From positions 8,234 to 32,245 of the forward strand of contig DGES01000129.1 in NCBI GenBank assembly GCA_002386065.1: a DNA stretch of 24,012 nt, written 5' to 3'. The notes beneath the pieces were generated by a model. The model did not search any database, was not told the origin of the DNA, and was given only the letters and a program-made list of their open reading frames with translations. A program made the translations under genes and the position numbers. This document shows, piece by piece, positions 15,009-23,968 of this stretch; position 1 is the first letter of the stretch; the number at the start of each line of letters is the position of its first letter. The stretch is from Firmicutes bacterium UBA3920 (lineage in GTDB: Bacteria; Bacillota; Clostridia; Caldicoprobacterales; Xylanivirgaceae).

Positions 15009-15824
15009 ATGAAGGTATATGCATTAGTAGGTGTAAGCGGAACAGGAAAGAGTTATAAAGCTGTAGATTTTGCAAATAAATATAAAATAGAGTGTATTAT
15101 AGACGATGGACTTTTAATCAAAGATGGGAAAATATTAGCAGGTACATCAGCTAAGAAAGAGCCTACGGCCATAGCTGCTATAAGACGCGCCATATTTATG
15201 GACGAAGGACATGCATCCGAGGTGAAGACGACTATAGAAAATCTGCGTCCTAATTCTATACTTATATTAGGTACCTCTGTGAATATGGTAAAAAGGATAG
15301 CCTATAATTTATCTCTTCCGACTCCCCATAAAATTACTATGATTGAAGAGATTTCTACAAAAGAAGAAATAGAGTTGGCTCAAGAACAACGTAAAAAACA
15401 AGGCAAACATGTAATTCCAGTTCCTGCGTTAGAAGTCAGAAAGGATTTTTCAGGATATTTTATTGATCCTCTTAAGATCTTTAGATTTTATGGGAAGGAA
15501 AAAAAGATAGAAACATCAGAGAGAACTGTAGTTAGACCTACATTTAGCTATATGGGAAGGTTTTATATATCTGATTTGGCAATTGAGTCACTTGTTGCCT
15601 ATAATGCAAGTTGTATGAATGGTATTTATAGAATATCAAATATCGATGTGGTAAGTAGATCAGAGGGAGTTTTTATTTATTTTGATGCCATAGTAGTATA
15701 TGGGATTCCTATACATTTAGAACTTAGAGAATTGCAGAGGAATATTTCAAGGGATATATATTGGACTACAGGCTTAAATGTATTGAAGGTCAATATTGTG
15801 GTTAAGGGAATAGAATTTGTGTAA
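15009..15824 (+). CDS. P-loop NTPase fused to an Asp23/Gls24-like domain, function unknown
   Basis: The N-terminus begins with a Walker A motif, GVSGTGKS at residues 8-15. A middle part (to about residue 165) holds segments such as ILILGTSVNM and GKHVIPVPALEVRKDFSGYF. From about residue 179 to the end (RPTFSYMGRFYISDLAIESL onward) the pattern of helix-strand segments resembles Asp23/Gls24 (DUF322) proteins, which are otherwise small cell-envelope-associated stress proteins. A clear Walker B is not obvious; ILIL in NSILILG may play the strand role. There is no membrane segment. GGGAGG inside the end of nth serves as its ribosome binding site. I recognise this as the type of conserved clostridial hypothetical protein, but I know of no assigned function. 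The nth neighbour does not explain it. Confidence 0.75.
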   Translation: MKVYALVGVSGTGKSYKAVDFANKYKIECIIDDGLLIKDGKILAGTSAKKEPTAIAAIRRAIFMDEGHASEVKTTIENLRPNSILILGTSVNMVKRIAYNLSLPTPHKITMIEEISTKEEIELAQEQRKKQGKHVIPVPALEVRKDFSGYFIDPLKIFRFYGKEKKIETSERTVVRPTFSYMGRFYISDLAIESLVAYNASCMNGIYRISNIDVVSRSEGVFIYFDAIVVYGIPIHLELRELQRNISRDIYWTTGLNVLKVNIVVKGIEFV

Positions 15825-15856
15825 AATGAAAAACTTAAAATTATTAAATTTATAAT

Positions 15857-15971
15857 ATATGCAAGATAAATGAGCTAAACTTGCATATTGATATATAAAA
15901 TGATAATATGCATCTATATACTTAAGTATATAGATTGAAAATAATGAATATTTATATTATCATTTTGATAA
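15857..15971. repeat. Cluster of nested and competing inverted repeats before glutamate dehydrogenase
   Basis: ATATGCAAG (15857-15865) pairs with CTTGCATAT (15880-15888). AAAATGATAATAT (15897-15909) pairs with 15954-15966. Inside this lies a 24-base perfect palindrome (15912-15935, centre CTTAAG). The right arm can also form a local hairpin, TTATCA/TGATAA at 15957-15971. None is followed by a good T-run. Confidence 0.8.
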
Positions 15972-16039
15972 CGGTTGCAATGTTGAGGTATTCGTGCTTT
16001 TAATAAATTACATATATATAATATAGAAGGTGATATATA

Positions 16040-17299
16040 ATGAAATCAAACAAAAACCCATATGATAATATGTTGGAACAATTAGATGCAGCTGCAAAAA
16101 TTGCAGATCTGCCAATTGAAGAGTACATTACACTTCGCTATCCTGAGAGGGAATTCACAGTAAATTTTCCTGTAGAAATGGATGATGGTAGCACACAAGT
16201 ATTTACTGGTTACAGAGTTCAACACAATAGCATTAGAGGCCCCTATAAGGGAGGTGTCCGATTTCATCCTGATGTAAATATGGACGAAGTAAGGGCTTTA
16301 GCAGCATGGATGACCTTTAAATGTGCAATTGTAGATATTCCTTTTGGAGGAGCAAAGGGTGGAGTGACTTGTGATCCTTCCCGTTTATCACAAAAAGAGT
16401 TAGAGCGGATTACAAGGGCGTATACGGTAGGGATAGCGCCACTTATTGGACCAGAAGTAGATATACCAGCTCCTGATGTTAATACAAATGCTCAGGTTAT
16501 GGGGTGGATGATGGACTCATATAGCACATATAGAGGACAAAATGTACCAAGTATAGTTACTGGGAAACCGATAAGTATTGGTGGTTCATTAGGACGTAGA
16601 GAAGCAACGGGTAAGGGTGTATCACTCATGGTAAGGGAGATTGCTAAAGAGAAAGGGATTGACTTAAAGGAGGCAACTGTGGCCATACAAGGATTTGGTA
16701 ATGTAGGTAGTGTAGCCGCTGAAACCTTATATGGCATGGGTTGTACTATAGTAGCAGTAAGCGATATATCTGGTGCCTTATACTGCCAAAATGGTCTTGA
16801 TATTCCATCGTTACTTCAACATGTAGATAGCCATCCTAAGCACTTAATAGAAGGTTATACTCAGGAGGGATTGGAATGTATTGATAACCATATGCTCCTT
16901 ACATTAAAAGTGGATTTCTTAATTCCTGCAGCACTAGAAAATCAAATAACTGAAGATGTTGCAAGGGAAACTAAAGCTCGTATTATAGTGGAGGCAGCGA
17001 ATGGTCCTACTACTTTTGAAGCGGATAATATATTAGAAGATAGAGGTATTACTGTAGTACCAGATATATTAGCAAATGCCGGTGGTGTGACAGCTTCATA
17101 TTTCGAGTGGGTGCAAAATTTACAATATCTCACGTGGGATGAAGAAAAGTTAGATGCAAATCTAGAGAAAAAAATGGTATCTAGTTTTCAGTCAGTTTAT
17201 AATACAGCTAAGGAAAAAAATACGTCTATGCGTATGGGTGCATATATTGTGGCAATATCTAGATTGGTGGAAGCTACAAGATTAAGAGGTAAGATTTAA
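16040..17299 (+). CDS. gdhA: Glutamate dehydrogenase (Glu/Leu/Phe/Val dehydrogenase family)
   Basis: Catalyses the reversible oxidative deamination of glutamate to 2-oxoglutarate and ammonia in the cytosol; in clostridia it mainly serves amino-acid fermentation. At 419 residues it is the small hexameric type. Substrate and catalytic lysines are visible: Lys70 in GPYKGGVRFHP, Lys94 in MTFKCA and Lys106 in FGGAKGG. APDVNTN holds the catalytic Asp. The Rossmann glycine motif GFGNVGS lies near residue 218. Cofactor is probably NAD by analogy with close relatives, but this is not proven from the sequence. GAAGGTGA at 16026-16033 precedes the ATG. It is monocistronic, with a structured 215-base region upstream and a strong terminator downstream. 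Confidence 0.95.
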   Translation: MKSNKNPYDNMLEQLDAAAKIADLPIEEYITLRYPEREFTVNFPVEMDDGSTQVFTGYRVQHNSIRGPYKGGVRFHPDVNMDEVRALAAWMTFKCAIVDIPFGGAKGGVTCDPSRLSQKELERITRAYTVGIAPLIGPEVDIPAPDVNTNAQVMGWMMDSYSTYRGQNVPSIVTGKPISIGGSLGRREATGKGVSLMVREIAKEKGIDLKEATVAIQGFGNVGSVAAETLYGMGCTIVAVSDISGALYCQNGLDIPSLLQHVDSHPKHLIEGYTQEGLECIDNHMLLTLKVDFLIPAALENQITEDVARETKARIIVEAANGPTTFEADNILEDRGITVVPDILANAGGVTASYFEWVQNLQYLTWDEEKLDANLEKKMVSSFQSVYNTAKEKNTSMRMGAYIVAISRLVEATRLRGKI

Positions 17300-17309
17300 T
17301 AATCTTATT

Positions 17310-17344
17310 AAAACTTGAATGGGTATCCTCTCCATTCAAGTTTT
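17310..17344 (+). terminator. Intrinsic terminator of the glutamate dehydrogenase gene
   Basis: AAAACTTGAATGG at 17310-17322 pairs perfectly with CCATTCAAGTTTT at 17332-17344 around a 9-base loop, and the T-run continues to 17347. Confidence 0.93.
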
Positions 17345-17379
17345 TTTAGTATTAAAATCGGGTAGGAGGTTTGTTTTAA

Positions 17380-18255
17380 GTGGAAATAATAGAAGAAAAA
17401 AACAATATACGATTAAGAGCGCTAGATAGCTTTGTACCTAAACATATATTTGAGTGTGGTCAATCTTTTAGATGGAATTTTGATGGGATGGGATATATTG
17501 GAGTAGTTGGGGACAAGGTAATGAGAGTTGTAGAAGATGGCAAAGATATTATATTTGAAGGTTGTAATGTGGATGATTTTTATGATACATGGATAGACTA
17601 TTTTGATTTAGATAGAGACTATGGTAGTATAAGAAGCAAACTAATAGAGTTTGATAGTATAATGAAAAAGGCTACAGTATTTGGCTATGGGATTCGATTA
17701 TTGAATCAAGATCCGTGGGAAACCCTTATATCCTTTATACTGTCAGCAAATAATAATATAAATAGGATCAAAAAGACTATAGAAAATATATGTATGATAT
17801 ATGGTGATAAAATATTATGGAGAGGACAAGAATATTATACTTTTCCTTCTCCTACAATACTTGCAAATAGTGATATTGATACATTGAGAAGATGTGGGTG
17901 TGGCTATAGGGATAGATATATATTAGAGACTGCCAAAAAAGTTGTAGAAAACGAGGCAAAACTATATTCATTAAGAATGCTTTCATACGATGAGGCTATT
18001 GATTTTTTATTGAAATTTTCAGGTGTAGGTCCTAAGGTAGCTGACTGTGTAGCTCTATTTTCTCTTGGTAAATATGAAGCATTTCCTGTAGATGTATGGA
18101 TAAAGAGGATAGTAGAAGCACTATATTTTGAAAGAGAAGAGATATGCAAAGAGGACATAAAAAGATTCGCCAGTAACAAATTTGGTGATTATGCAGGATT
18201 TGCTCAGCAATATTTATTTTATTATGCGAGAGAAAATCATATAGGAAATGGATAG
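17380..18255 (+). CDS. ogg: 8-oxoguanine DNA glycosylase (Ogg1/AlkA-like)
   Basis: A 291-residue base excision repair glycosylase that removes 8-oxoguanine. The N-terminal beta domain contains FECGQSFRW, and the helical domain has FILSANNNINRIKKTIE, the Asn-rich segment typical of Ogg1. The helix-hairpin-helix FSGVGPKVADCV places the catalytic Lys at 219, and FPVDVW places the catalytic Asp at 238; the 19-residue gap equals that of human OGG1 (Lys249/Asp268). The start is GTG at 17380, 10 bases after AGGAGG at 17364-17369; no other start fits. It lies immediately after the gdhA terminator, so its promoter must be in or near that terminator or read-through is used. Confidence 0.93.
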   Translation: MEIIEEKNNIRLRALDSFVPKHIFECGQSFRWNFDGMGYIGVVGDKVMRVVEDGKDIIFEGCNVDDFYDTWIDYFDLDRDYGSIRSKLIEFDSIMKKATVFGYGIRLLNQDPWETLISFILSANNNINRIKKTIENICMIYGDKILWRGQEYYTFPSPTILANSDIDTLRRCGCGYRDRYILETAKKVVENEAKLYSLRMLSYDEAIDFLLKFSGVGPKVADCVALFSLGKYEAFPVDVWIKRIVEALYFEREEICKEDIKRFASNKFGDYAGFAQQYLFYYARENHIGNG

Positions 18256-18647
18256 AGGCAAAATCGCATAGTTTTTAACAAATTTTACAAAGATTAAATT
18301 TAATAGAACAGGTTTAAGTCTAAAAGAGAGGAGAAAGGTGCTATTAAGAAAAAAGTTATGATAGATAAATTGTAAATATAATAGAAAAAGCTATAGATAA
18401 GTGTTTATATAGAAAGTATGTTATATATAGCGTAGTTCTAAAAAATAACAGGTACCGTTGAAACAAATTTGAAGAGTCCAAAATAAAATTTAGGGTTTCT
18501 GTAAAAATAAAAAGCACTTATATAAGTACAAGCATATGAATCATATTGATTTATAGCATCTTAATAGCTGCTTGCATATTAAACATTAAAAGCCTTGATT
18601 TATCTACAATTCAGAAAAAATGCAGAAACTTAAGACAATAAAAAATA
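18256..18647. other. Long gene-poor stretch between ogg and rnc
   Basis: No intact gene is visible. An AGAGGAG at about 18327-18333 is followed by GTG at 18338 and ATG at 18358, but both frames stop within eight codons. A different frame is open from 18369 to 18461 and reads as a helical, Lys/Ile-rich peptide without a start codon. A 12-base palindrome (ACTTATATAAGT) lies at 18516-18527. The rest is AT-rich. Confidence 0.55.
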
Positions 18648-18675
18648 TTGACAAATGTACTTTTAAGTATATAAT
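18648..18675 (+). promoter_or_regulatory. Sigma-A promoter of rnc-smc-ftsY
   Basis: A perfect TTGACA at 18648-18653 and a perfect TATAAT at 18670-18675 are separated by 16 bases. Transcription would start near 18682, giving a leader of about 40 bases before the rnc ATG. Confidence 0.88.
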
Positions 18676-18723
18676 CTTTTATAGCCCTATATAGCTTAGC
18701 TTATACGAAAGGGTGCTGTTTAT

Positions 18724-19425
18724 ATGTACGAAAAAGATAAGTCGAAGTTACATGAGTTAGAAAATATAATAGATTACAAATTTCGAGATATTTCACTATT
18801 ACATATAGCATTGACACATAGTTCATATGCAAATGAACACGGCATTGAATCTAATGAACGGCTAGAGTTTTTGGGCGATTCAGTTCTGGGTTTGACAATA
18901 AGTGATCATCTATTTAGAAAGTATCCCCATCTATCCGAGGGAGAACTTACAAAGATGCGTTCTAATATAGTGTCGGAATATTCACTGGCATTGGTTGCAA
19001 AGGATATTAATCTTGGAGATTATTTAATGCTAGGTAAAGGAGAAGAGAGGACAGGTGGAAGAAGGAGAGATTCTATACTTGCCGATGGAGTAGAGGCCAT
19101 AATTGGTGCTATATACATAGATGGTGATTTTTATATTTCTATGCAAGTGGTATTAAATCTTCTTCAAAAACAGATTGATGTGGTGGTGAAAGGAACGGGA
19201 GTTAGAGATTATAAAACAGAATTACAAGAATATATACAAAAGAGCTCAAAAGAAGGTGTCGAATATGTAACGGTTGAAGAAAGAGGTCCTGATCATGCAA
19301 AACTCTTTATAGTCAATGTATTACATAGAGGAGTAATCTTAGGAAGAGGTAGAGGTAGGAGTAAAAAAGAGGCTGAGCAGAACGCTGCCAGAGCCGCCTT
19401 AAATTTCTTACTCAGTAGGGAGTGA
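18724..19425 (+). CDS. rnc: Ribonuclease III
   Basis: A double-strand-specific endoribonuclease that processes rRNA precursors and regulates structured mRNAs. The family signature NERLEFLGDSVLGL is present; catalytic metal ligands are Glu48, Asp52, Asp121 and Glu124. The C-terminal dsRNA-binding domain covers about residues 160-230 (DYKTELQEYIQ to the KKEAEQNAARAAL helix). At 233 residues it is full length. AAAGGGTG lies 8-9 bases before the ATG. It starts the operon with smc, 6 bases upstream of the smc TTG. The usual clostridial neighbours acpP and plsX are not upstream here. Confidence 0.97.
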   Translation: MYEKDKSKLHELENIIDYKFRDISLLHIALTHSSYANEHGIESNERLEFLGDSVLGLTISDHLFRKYPHLSEGELTKMRSNIVSEYSLALVAKDINLGDYLMLGKGEERTGGRRRDSILADGVEAIIGAIYIDGDFYISMQVVLNLLQKQIDVVVKGTGVRDYKTELQEYIQKSSKEGVEYVTVEERGPDHAKLFIVNVLHRGVILGRGRGRSKKEAEQNAARAALNFLLSRE

Positions 19426-19431
19426 TGCTAT

Positions 19432-22400
19432 TTGATATTAAAAGGCTTAGAGATTTATGGATTTAAGTCATTTGCTGATAGAACAAAAATAGAATTTGAT
19501 AGAGGTATAACAGGAATAGTAGGTCCTAATGGAAGCGGTAAAAGCAATATATTAGATGCCATAAGATGGGTGTTGGGTGAACAGAGTGCAAAATCACTCC
19601 GTGGAGACAAGATGGAGGATATAATATTTGCAGGGACTCAAGACAGAAATTCACTTGGATTTGCAGAAGTTTCTCTTACATTAGATAATTCTAATGCTAA
19701 ACTTCCCCTTGAGTTTACAGAGGTTACTGTTACAAGGCGCCTTTATCGTTCTGGAGAAAGTGAGTACTATATAAATAGAAATCAATGTAGACTTAAAGAT
19801 ATATCTGAGTTATTTATGGATACAGGAGTAGGTAGGGAAGGATATTCTATAATAGGTCAGGGTAAGATAGATCAGATTTTAAGCAGTAATGCTGATGACA
19901 GAAGAGGGGTTCTTGAAGAGGCAGCAGGCATTGTAAAATATAAGACGAGAAGAGAAGAAGCCCAAAGAAAACTTGTCAGGACAAAGGAAAACCTTATAAG
20001 GGTTGAGGATATACTCTATGAAATTTCAAATCAAATAAGTCCTTTGAAATTGGAGAGTGACAAGGCAAAAGAATTTTTAGATCTCAGAGAAAAATTAAAG
20101 TTTTACGAGCTTAATAGATTTGTAAAGGATTATAATAAACTATTAGGAAAAATCCAGCGTGATAGAAGCCAAGTAGAATTTTTAAAAGAGGAGATAGCTA
20201 ACTACAAAGAAAATATTGTACATAATGAACAAAAACGCAACAAGTTAAAAATAGATATATCCCATGTAAATGACCAGATTGAAGAATATAATAAAAAATG
20301 TCGTGAGATTGAGTATTCTATAAAGACATTATATGGTGAAATTGAAACAAATAATGAAAGAATAGCTCAGGCGGAAAAACTAAATCATGAATTACAAGAC
20401 GATATACATACACATTATGATGAGATTAATACGAAATCTGACAATATCGAGAAATTAAAGTGTCAGCTAATAGAGATTAAAAAAGATAGAACTGTTTTAT
20501 TGTCGAAGGAAGAAGAACTTTCAAAAGAATTAGATGATATTGAGACTAAACTCATGCGTTATCGAAAGGATGTCAATCATTCCAAACAGAATTTTGAAAT
20601 TATAAGGGAGCAACTATCAAGTGATAGGGAAAAGCTAGCCCATATGGAAGCAGAGATATTAGCCTGTGATGACCGAATTGAGCAATTGACGAAGGACTTG
20701 GCAGATAAGACAGATAGATTAAAGCAGATAGATGTTGAGAGATTAGAGTATGATACCCATATAGATGAACTTAAAGAAACACTTACTGTAATTAAAGAAA
20801 AAAGACAGAGATTAGAAGAAGAGCTAGGAGATTTGAGAAAAAAGACAGAGCTATTTAATGAGGAAATAGCTAAAGCATCAAAGCTTTTAGATGAAAAAAT
20901 AGCTAAATTGAATTTTTTAGATGAGATGGAGAAAAATTATGATGGTTACTATAAAAGTGTAAAGGAAATACTCAAGGCAGTAAATAATGGTGTATTTAAA
21001 GGAATAAATGTATGTGGTGTTGTTGCTGATCTTATGGATGTCCCAAAGGGCTTAGAACGTGCTATAGAAATAGCATTAGGTAGTAGTATGCAGTTTATTG
21101 TAACTTCTACAGAGGAAGATGCTAAAACCATAATAGAATATCTTAAAACACATAAATATGGTAGAGCAACTTTTTTACCATTATCATCAGTTCGTGGTAG
21201 GGGATTATCCAAAAGAGAGCAGCAAGCACTTGATATGGACGGATGTATAGGTATAGCATCACAACTTATAGATTATGATGAAAAATATTTTAGTGTATTT
21301 CAATATCTCTTAGGGAGAATACTCATAGTAAAGACCATGGATGAAGCAGTGGCTATAGCAAAATATTTTTCATATAAGTTTAAAATAGTCACATTAGACG
21401 GCGATGTACTCAATGCAGGAGGCTCCATAACTGGTGGTAGTAGTTCAAGCAAAGGAACTGATATTTTATCTAGGCGGAGAGAATTAGAAGACACAGGCCT
21501 AGAAATAAGAAATTTGGAAACCAGATTAAAAAAATTGCATAAAGAAAAGGAAAATGTGGAAAAGCAGCTGATAGCTAGGACAGAGAAATTTAACGAGATG
21601 GAACATAAGATAACTAAGTTAAATATGGAGTTAGCAATATATAGAGAAAAACTCCAAGGGCTGAATAGGAATATAAACAATTTAAAGGTGGATATAACAG
21701 ATAATAAAAAAGAAAAGTTAAATATAGGAGAGAAACGAAATGCATTAGTATTACAACGTACTTCATTGCTAAAAGAGATTGATACTCTTAAGAGCAGAAT
21801 AGGTGAAGCTGATAGACAGATAGAAGGTTGGGAATTAAAAGAGCAAGGATTATTAAAGGAGAAGGAAAAAGTCAATAAAAAACTTACAGATATAAAGGTG
21901 AAAATAGCTGCTATAAGTCAAGATATGTATTCAAAGGAAAATAGTAAAAATTTTTTACTGAAAGAGTTAGATAGACATAGAGAGAGTATACGCAATAAAG
22001 AGGAGCGGATTGCGACCAATAAATTATTGAGCTCTGATTTGAAGGAAAAGAATTGTAATAATAAGATTGAGATAGAAAAACTTGAAGAGGATATAGAATC
22101 CATCAAAGTACATTTGAAAAAATTCTCAAGTTTAAAGACGGAATTAGAAGAGAATATGGAAGAATTATATGTCGATTATAAGAGATTAGAGGAAGACATA
22201 TCCAATCTAGTTGAAAAAAAACATGATTTGGATATACAAATATCACGTAATGAAGTAGAAATGGATAATATTCAAAATAATATGTGGGATAATTATAATA
22301 TATCTTATAATGGGGCGCTTGAATATTATGACGAAGAATTATCACATAGACATATAGAGAAACAGATAAAAAATTTAAAAGAGAAAATACAATCCATTGG

Positions 22401-23001
22401 AGATGTCAATGTAAATGCTATTGAGCAATATAAAGCATTGTGCGAGAGATATAACTTCTTGGGAGGGCAAAAAAAAGATTTGGAAATGGCAATACATGAT
22501 CTACAAAAGGTGATTGAAGATATAACGATTACAATGGAACAACAATTTTCGAAAGAATTGAATATAATAAATACTTACTTCAATGAAGTATTTTCTCAAT
22601 TGTTTGGAGGGGGAACTGCCCGTTTAATACTTGACGAAGGTGATAGTGTGCTTGAATGCGATATTGAAATTGAAGCCCAACCTCCAGGTAAAAAATTACA
22701 GAACATATCTCTATTATCAGGGGGAGAAAAAGCACTCACAGCCATATCCCTTTTATTTGCTATATTGAAGCGTAAGCCTTGTCCTTTTTGCGTATTGGAT
22801 GAGATAGATGCAGCCCTTGACGAGGGCAATTTAAACAATTTTTGTAATTTCATAAACAAATTTACTGATAATACTCAGTTTGTTATAATAACTCATAGGC
22901 GGCCTACTATGGAAGTATGTGATGTATTGTATGGTATTACTATGGAAGAGATGGGCGTGTCTAGGATAGTTTCAGTCAGATTTGAAGACATGGCAAGTTG
23001 A
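19432..23001 (+). CDS. smc: Chromosome segregation protein SMC
   Basis: The 1189-residue condensin ATPase that compacts and segregates the chromosome together with ScpA and ScpB. The N-terminal head holds Walker A GPNGSGKS at residues 31-38. Two long coiled-coil arms (about 170-500 and 690-1010) flank a hinge (about 515-680) that includes the glycine-rich GGSITGGSSSSKG. The C-terminal head has the signature LSGGEKAL from Ser1096 and Walker B with Asp1123-Glu1124 in VLDEIDAAL, so both half-sites are intact. The start is TTG at 19432, preceded by GGGAGTG that overlaps the rnc stop; ATG at 19425 is out of frame. Translation is likely coupled to rnc. Confidence 0.98.
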   Translation: MILKGLEIYGFKSFADRTKIEFDRGITGIVGPNGSGKSNILDAIRWVLGEQSAKSLRGDKMEDIIFAGTQDRNSLGFAEVSLTLDNSNAKLPLEFTEVTVTRRLYRSGESEYYINRNQCRLKDISELFMDTGVGREGYSIIGQGKIDQILSSNADDRRGVLEEAAGIVKYKTRREEAQRKLVRTKENLIRVEDILYEISNQISPLKLESDKAKEFLDLREKLKFYELNRFVKDYNKLLGKIQRDRSQVEFLKEEIANYKENIVHNEQKRNKLKIDISHVNDQIEEYNKKCREIEYSIKTLYGEIETNNERIAQAEKLNHELQDDIHTHYDEINTKSDNIEKLKCQLIEIKKDRTVLLSKEEELSKELDDIETKLMRYRKDVNHSKQNFEIIREQLSSDREKLAHMEAEILACDDRIEQLTKDLADKTDRLKQIDVERLEYDTHIDELKETLTVIKEKRQRLEEELGDLRKKTELFNEEIAKASKLLDEKIAKLNFLDEMEKNYDGYYKSVKEILKAVNNGVFKGINVCGVVADLMDVPKGLERAIEIALGSSMQFIVTSTEEDAKTIIEYLKTHKYGRATFLPLSSVRGRGLSKREQQALDMDGCIGIASQLIDYDEKYFSVFQYLLGRILIVKTMDEAVAIAKYFSYKFKIVTLDGDVLNAGGSITGGSSSSKGTDILSRRRELEDTGLEIRNLETRLKKLHKEKENVEKQLIARTEKFNEMEHKITKLNMELAIYREKLQGLNRNINNLKVDITDNKKEKLNIGEKRNALVLQRTSLLKEIDTLKSRIGEADRQIEGWELKEQGLLKEKEKVNKKLTDIKVKIAAISQDMYSKENSKNFLLKELDRHRESIRNKEERIATNKLLSSDLKEKNCNNKIEIEKLEEDIESIKVHLKKFSSLKTELEENMEELYVDYKRLEEDISNLVEKKHDLDIQISRNEVEMDNIQNNMWDNYNISYNGALEYYDEELSHRHIEKQIKNLKEKIQSIGDVNVNAIEQYKALCERYNFLGGQKKDLEMAIHDLQKVIEDITITMEQQFSKELNIINTYFNEVFSQLFGGGTARLILDEGDSVLECDIEIEAQPPGKKLQNISLLSGGEKALTAISLLFAILKRKPCPFCVLDEIDAALDEGNLNNFCNFINKFTDNTQFVIITHRRPTMEVCDVLYGITMEEMGVSRIVSVRFEDMAS

Positions 23002-23022
23002 TAAGCATTTAGGAGGTATAAT

Positions 23023-23934
23023 ATGGGAAAATCAGGTTGGTTTACGAGGTTAAAAGAAGGTTTAGACAAGACTAGACAGAATTTATCACATAAAGTAGAT
23101 GAAATGATTAAATATTATAGAGATATTGATGATGAATTTTATGAAGATTTGGAAGAGATTCTTATAATGGCAGATGTAGGTGTTAATACCACTACAGAAA
23201 TAATGGAGTATATAAGAGAGTATGTAGATAGGGAAAAGATAGGTACCCCAGATAAGATAAAAGATGTATTGAAAGAAAAGATAATTGAAATCTTACAGCC
23301 AGAGATCCAATCGAAGATTACTTATCCATCTGTAGTATTGGTGGTAGGTGTTAATGGTGTAGGGAAAACTACTACCATAGGGAAATTGGCTAGTCGTTAT
23401 AAAAATGATGGAAAAAAAGTATTAATTGCAGCTGGTGACACATTTAGGGCAGCAGCTGCAGAACAATTAGAAATATGGGGTCAAAGGGCAGAGGTACCTG
23501 TAATAAAACATGAAGAAGGTTCTGATCCTGCTGCTGTAATATATGATGCTATTCAAGCAGCTAAGAGTCGCAATGTGGATGTACTTATATGTGATACTGC
23601 AGGAAGATTGCATAATAAAAAAAATCTGATGAATGAATTAGCAAAGATTAATAGAGTAATAGAGAGGGAATATGGAGAAGCACATAAGGAAGTTCTATTG
23701 GTATTAGATGCCACAACTGGACAAAATGCCATATCGCAGGCCAAACTCTTTAAAGATATAGTAGGAATTACGGGGATAGTTTTGACTAAGTTAGATGGAA
23801 CTGCAAAGGGAGGAGTAGTAATAGCTGTAAAATCGGAGTTAGATGTACCAATACGGTATATAGGTGTAGGGGAAGGAGTAGAAGATTTACAACCATTTGA
23901 TGCCGAAGCATTTGTAAATGCTTTGTTTGATTGA
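23023..23934 (+). CDS. ftsY: Signal recognition particle receptor FtsY
   Basis: The SRP-receptor GTPase that docks ribosome-SRP complexes at the membrane. It is the short NG form (303 residues) without the long acidic A domain of E. coli FtsY. The N domain (about 1-95) is followed by the G domain with GVNGVGKT at 109-116, the insertion-box DTFRAAAAEQL, DTAGR at 191-195 and TKLDGTAKGG from 255. The C-terminus GVGEGVEDLQPFDAEAFVNALF is complete. AGGAGG lies 8 bases before the ATG, 21 bases after smc. An ffh/ylxM group often follows in Clostridia, but the window ends first. Confidence 0.98.
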   Translation: MGKSGWFTRLKEGLDKTRQNLSHKVDEMIKYYRDIDDEFYEDLEEILIMADVGVNTTTEIMEYIREYVDREKIGTPDKIKDVLKEKIIEILQPEIQSKITYPSVVLVVGVNGVGKTTTIGKLASRYKNDGKKVLIAAGDTFRAAAAEQLEIWGQRAEVPVIKHEEGSDPAAVIYDAIQAAKSRNVDVLICDTAGRLHNKKNLMNELAKINRVIEREYGEAHKEVLLVLDATTGQNAISQAKLFKDIVGITGIVLTKLDGTAKGGVVIAVKSELDVPIRYIGVGEGVEDLQPFDAEAFVNALFD

Positions 23935-23968
23935 TGACCCTAAGTCTTGTTATTTCTTTTTGAGTCAT
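23927..23968 (-). pseudogene. Possible remnant of a transposase N-terminus
   Basis: On the minus strand, AAAGGAAG lies 9 bases before an ATG at 23968-23966 that opens MTQKEITRLRVINQ. This resembles the first residues of ISNCY-type transposases, which begin with a similar KE-x-x-R-L-x-V-I pattern before a helix-turn-helix. The likeness stops where the frame runs into the end of ftsY, after about 14 codons. Only a short stretch supports this, so chance similarity is possible. Confidence 0.35.

Noticed and set aside
15975..16004. Promoter TTGCAA/TTTAAT for gdhA
   Set aside because: Both boxes are weak and several equally poor alternatives exist in this AT-rich stretch.
18684..18717. Leader hairpin AGCCCT/AGGGTGCT over the rnc ribosome binding site, as an autoregulatory RNase III site
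   Set aside because: The stem is short and interrupted by a bulge, too weak to claim from sequence alone.
21300..21875. Long open frame on the minus strand inside smc (191 codons)
   Set aside because: It is the mirror image of the Lys/Glu-rich coiled-coil codons of smc, giving a Ser/Phe/Leu-rich peptide with no ribosome binding site or family resemblance.
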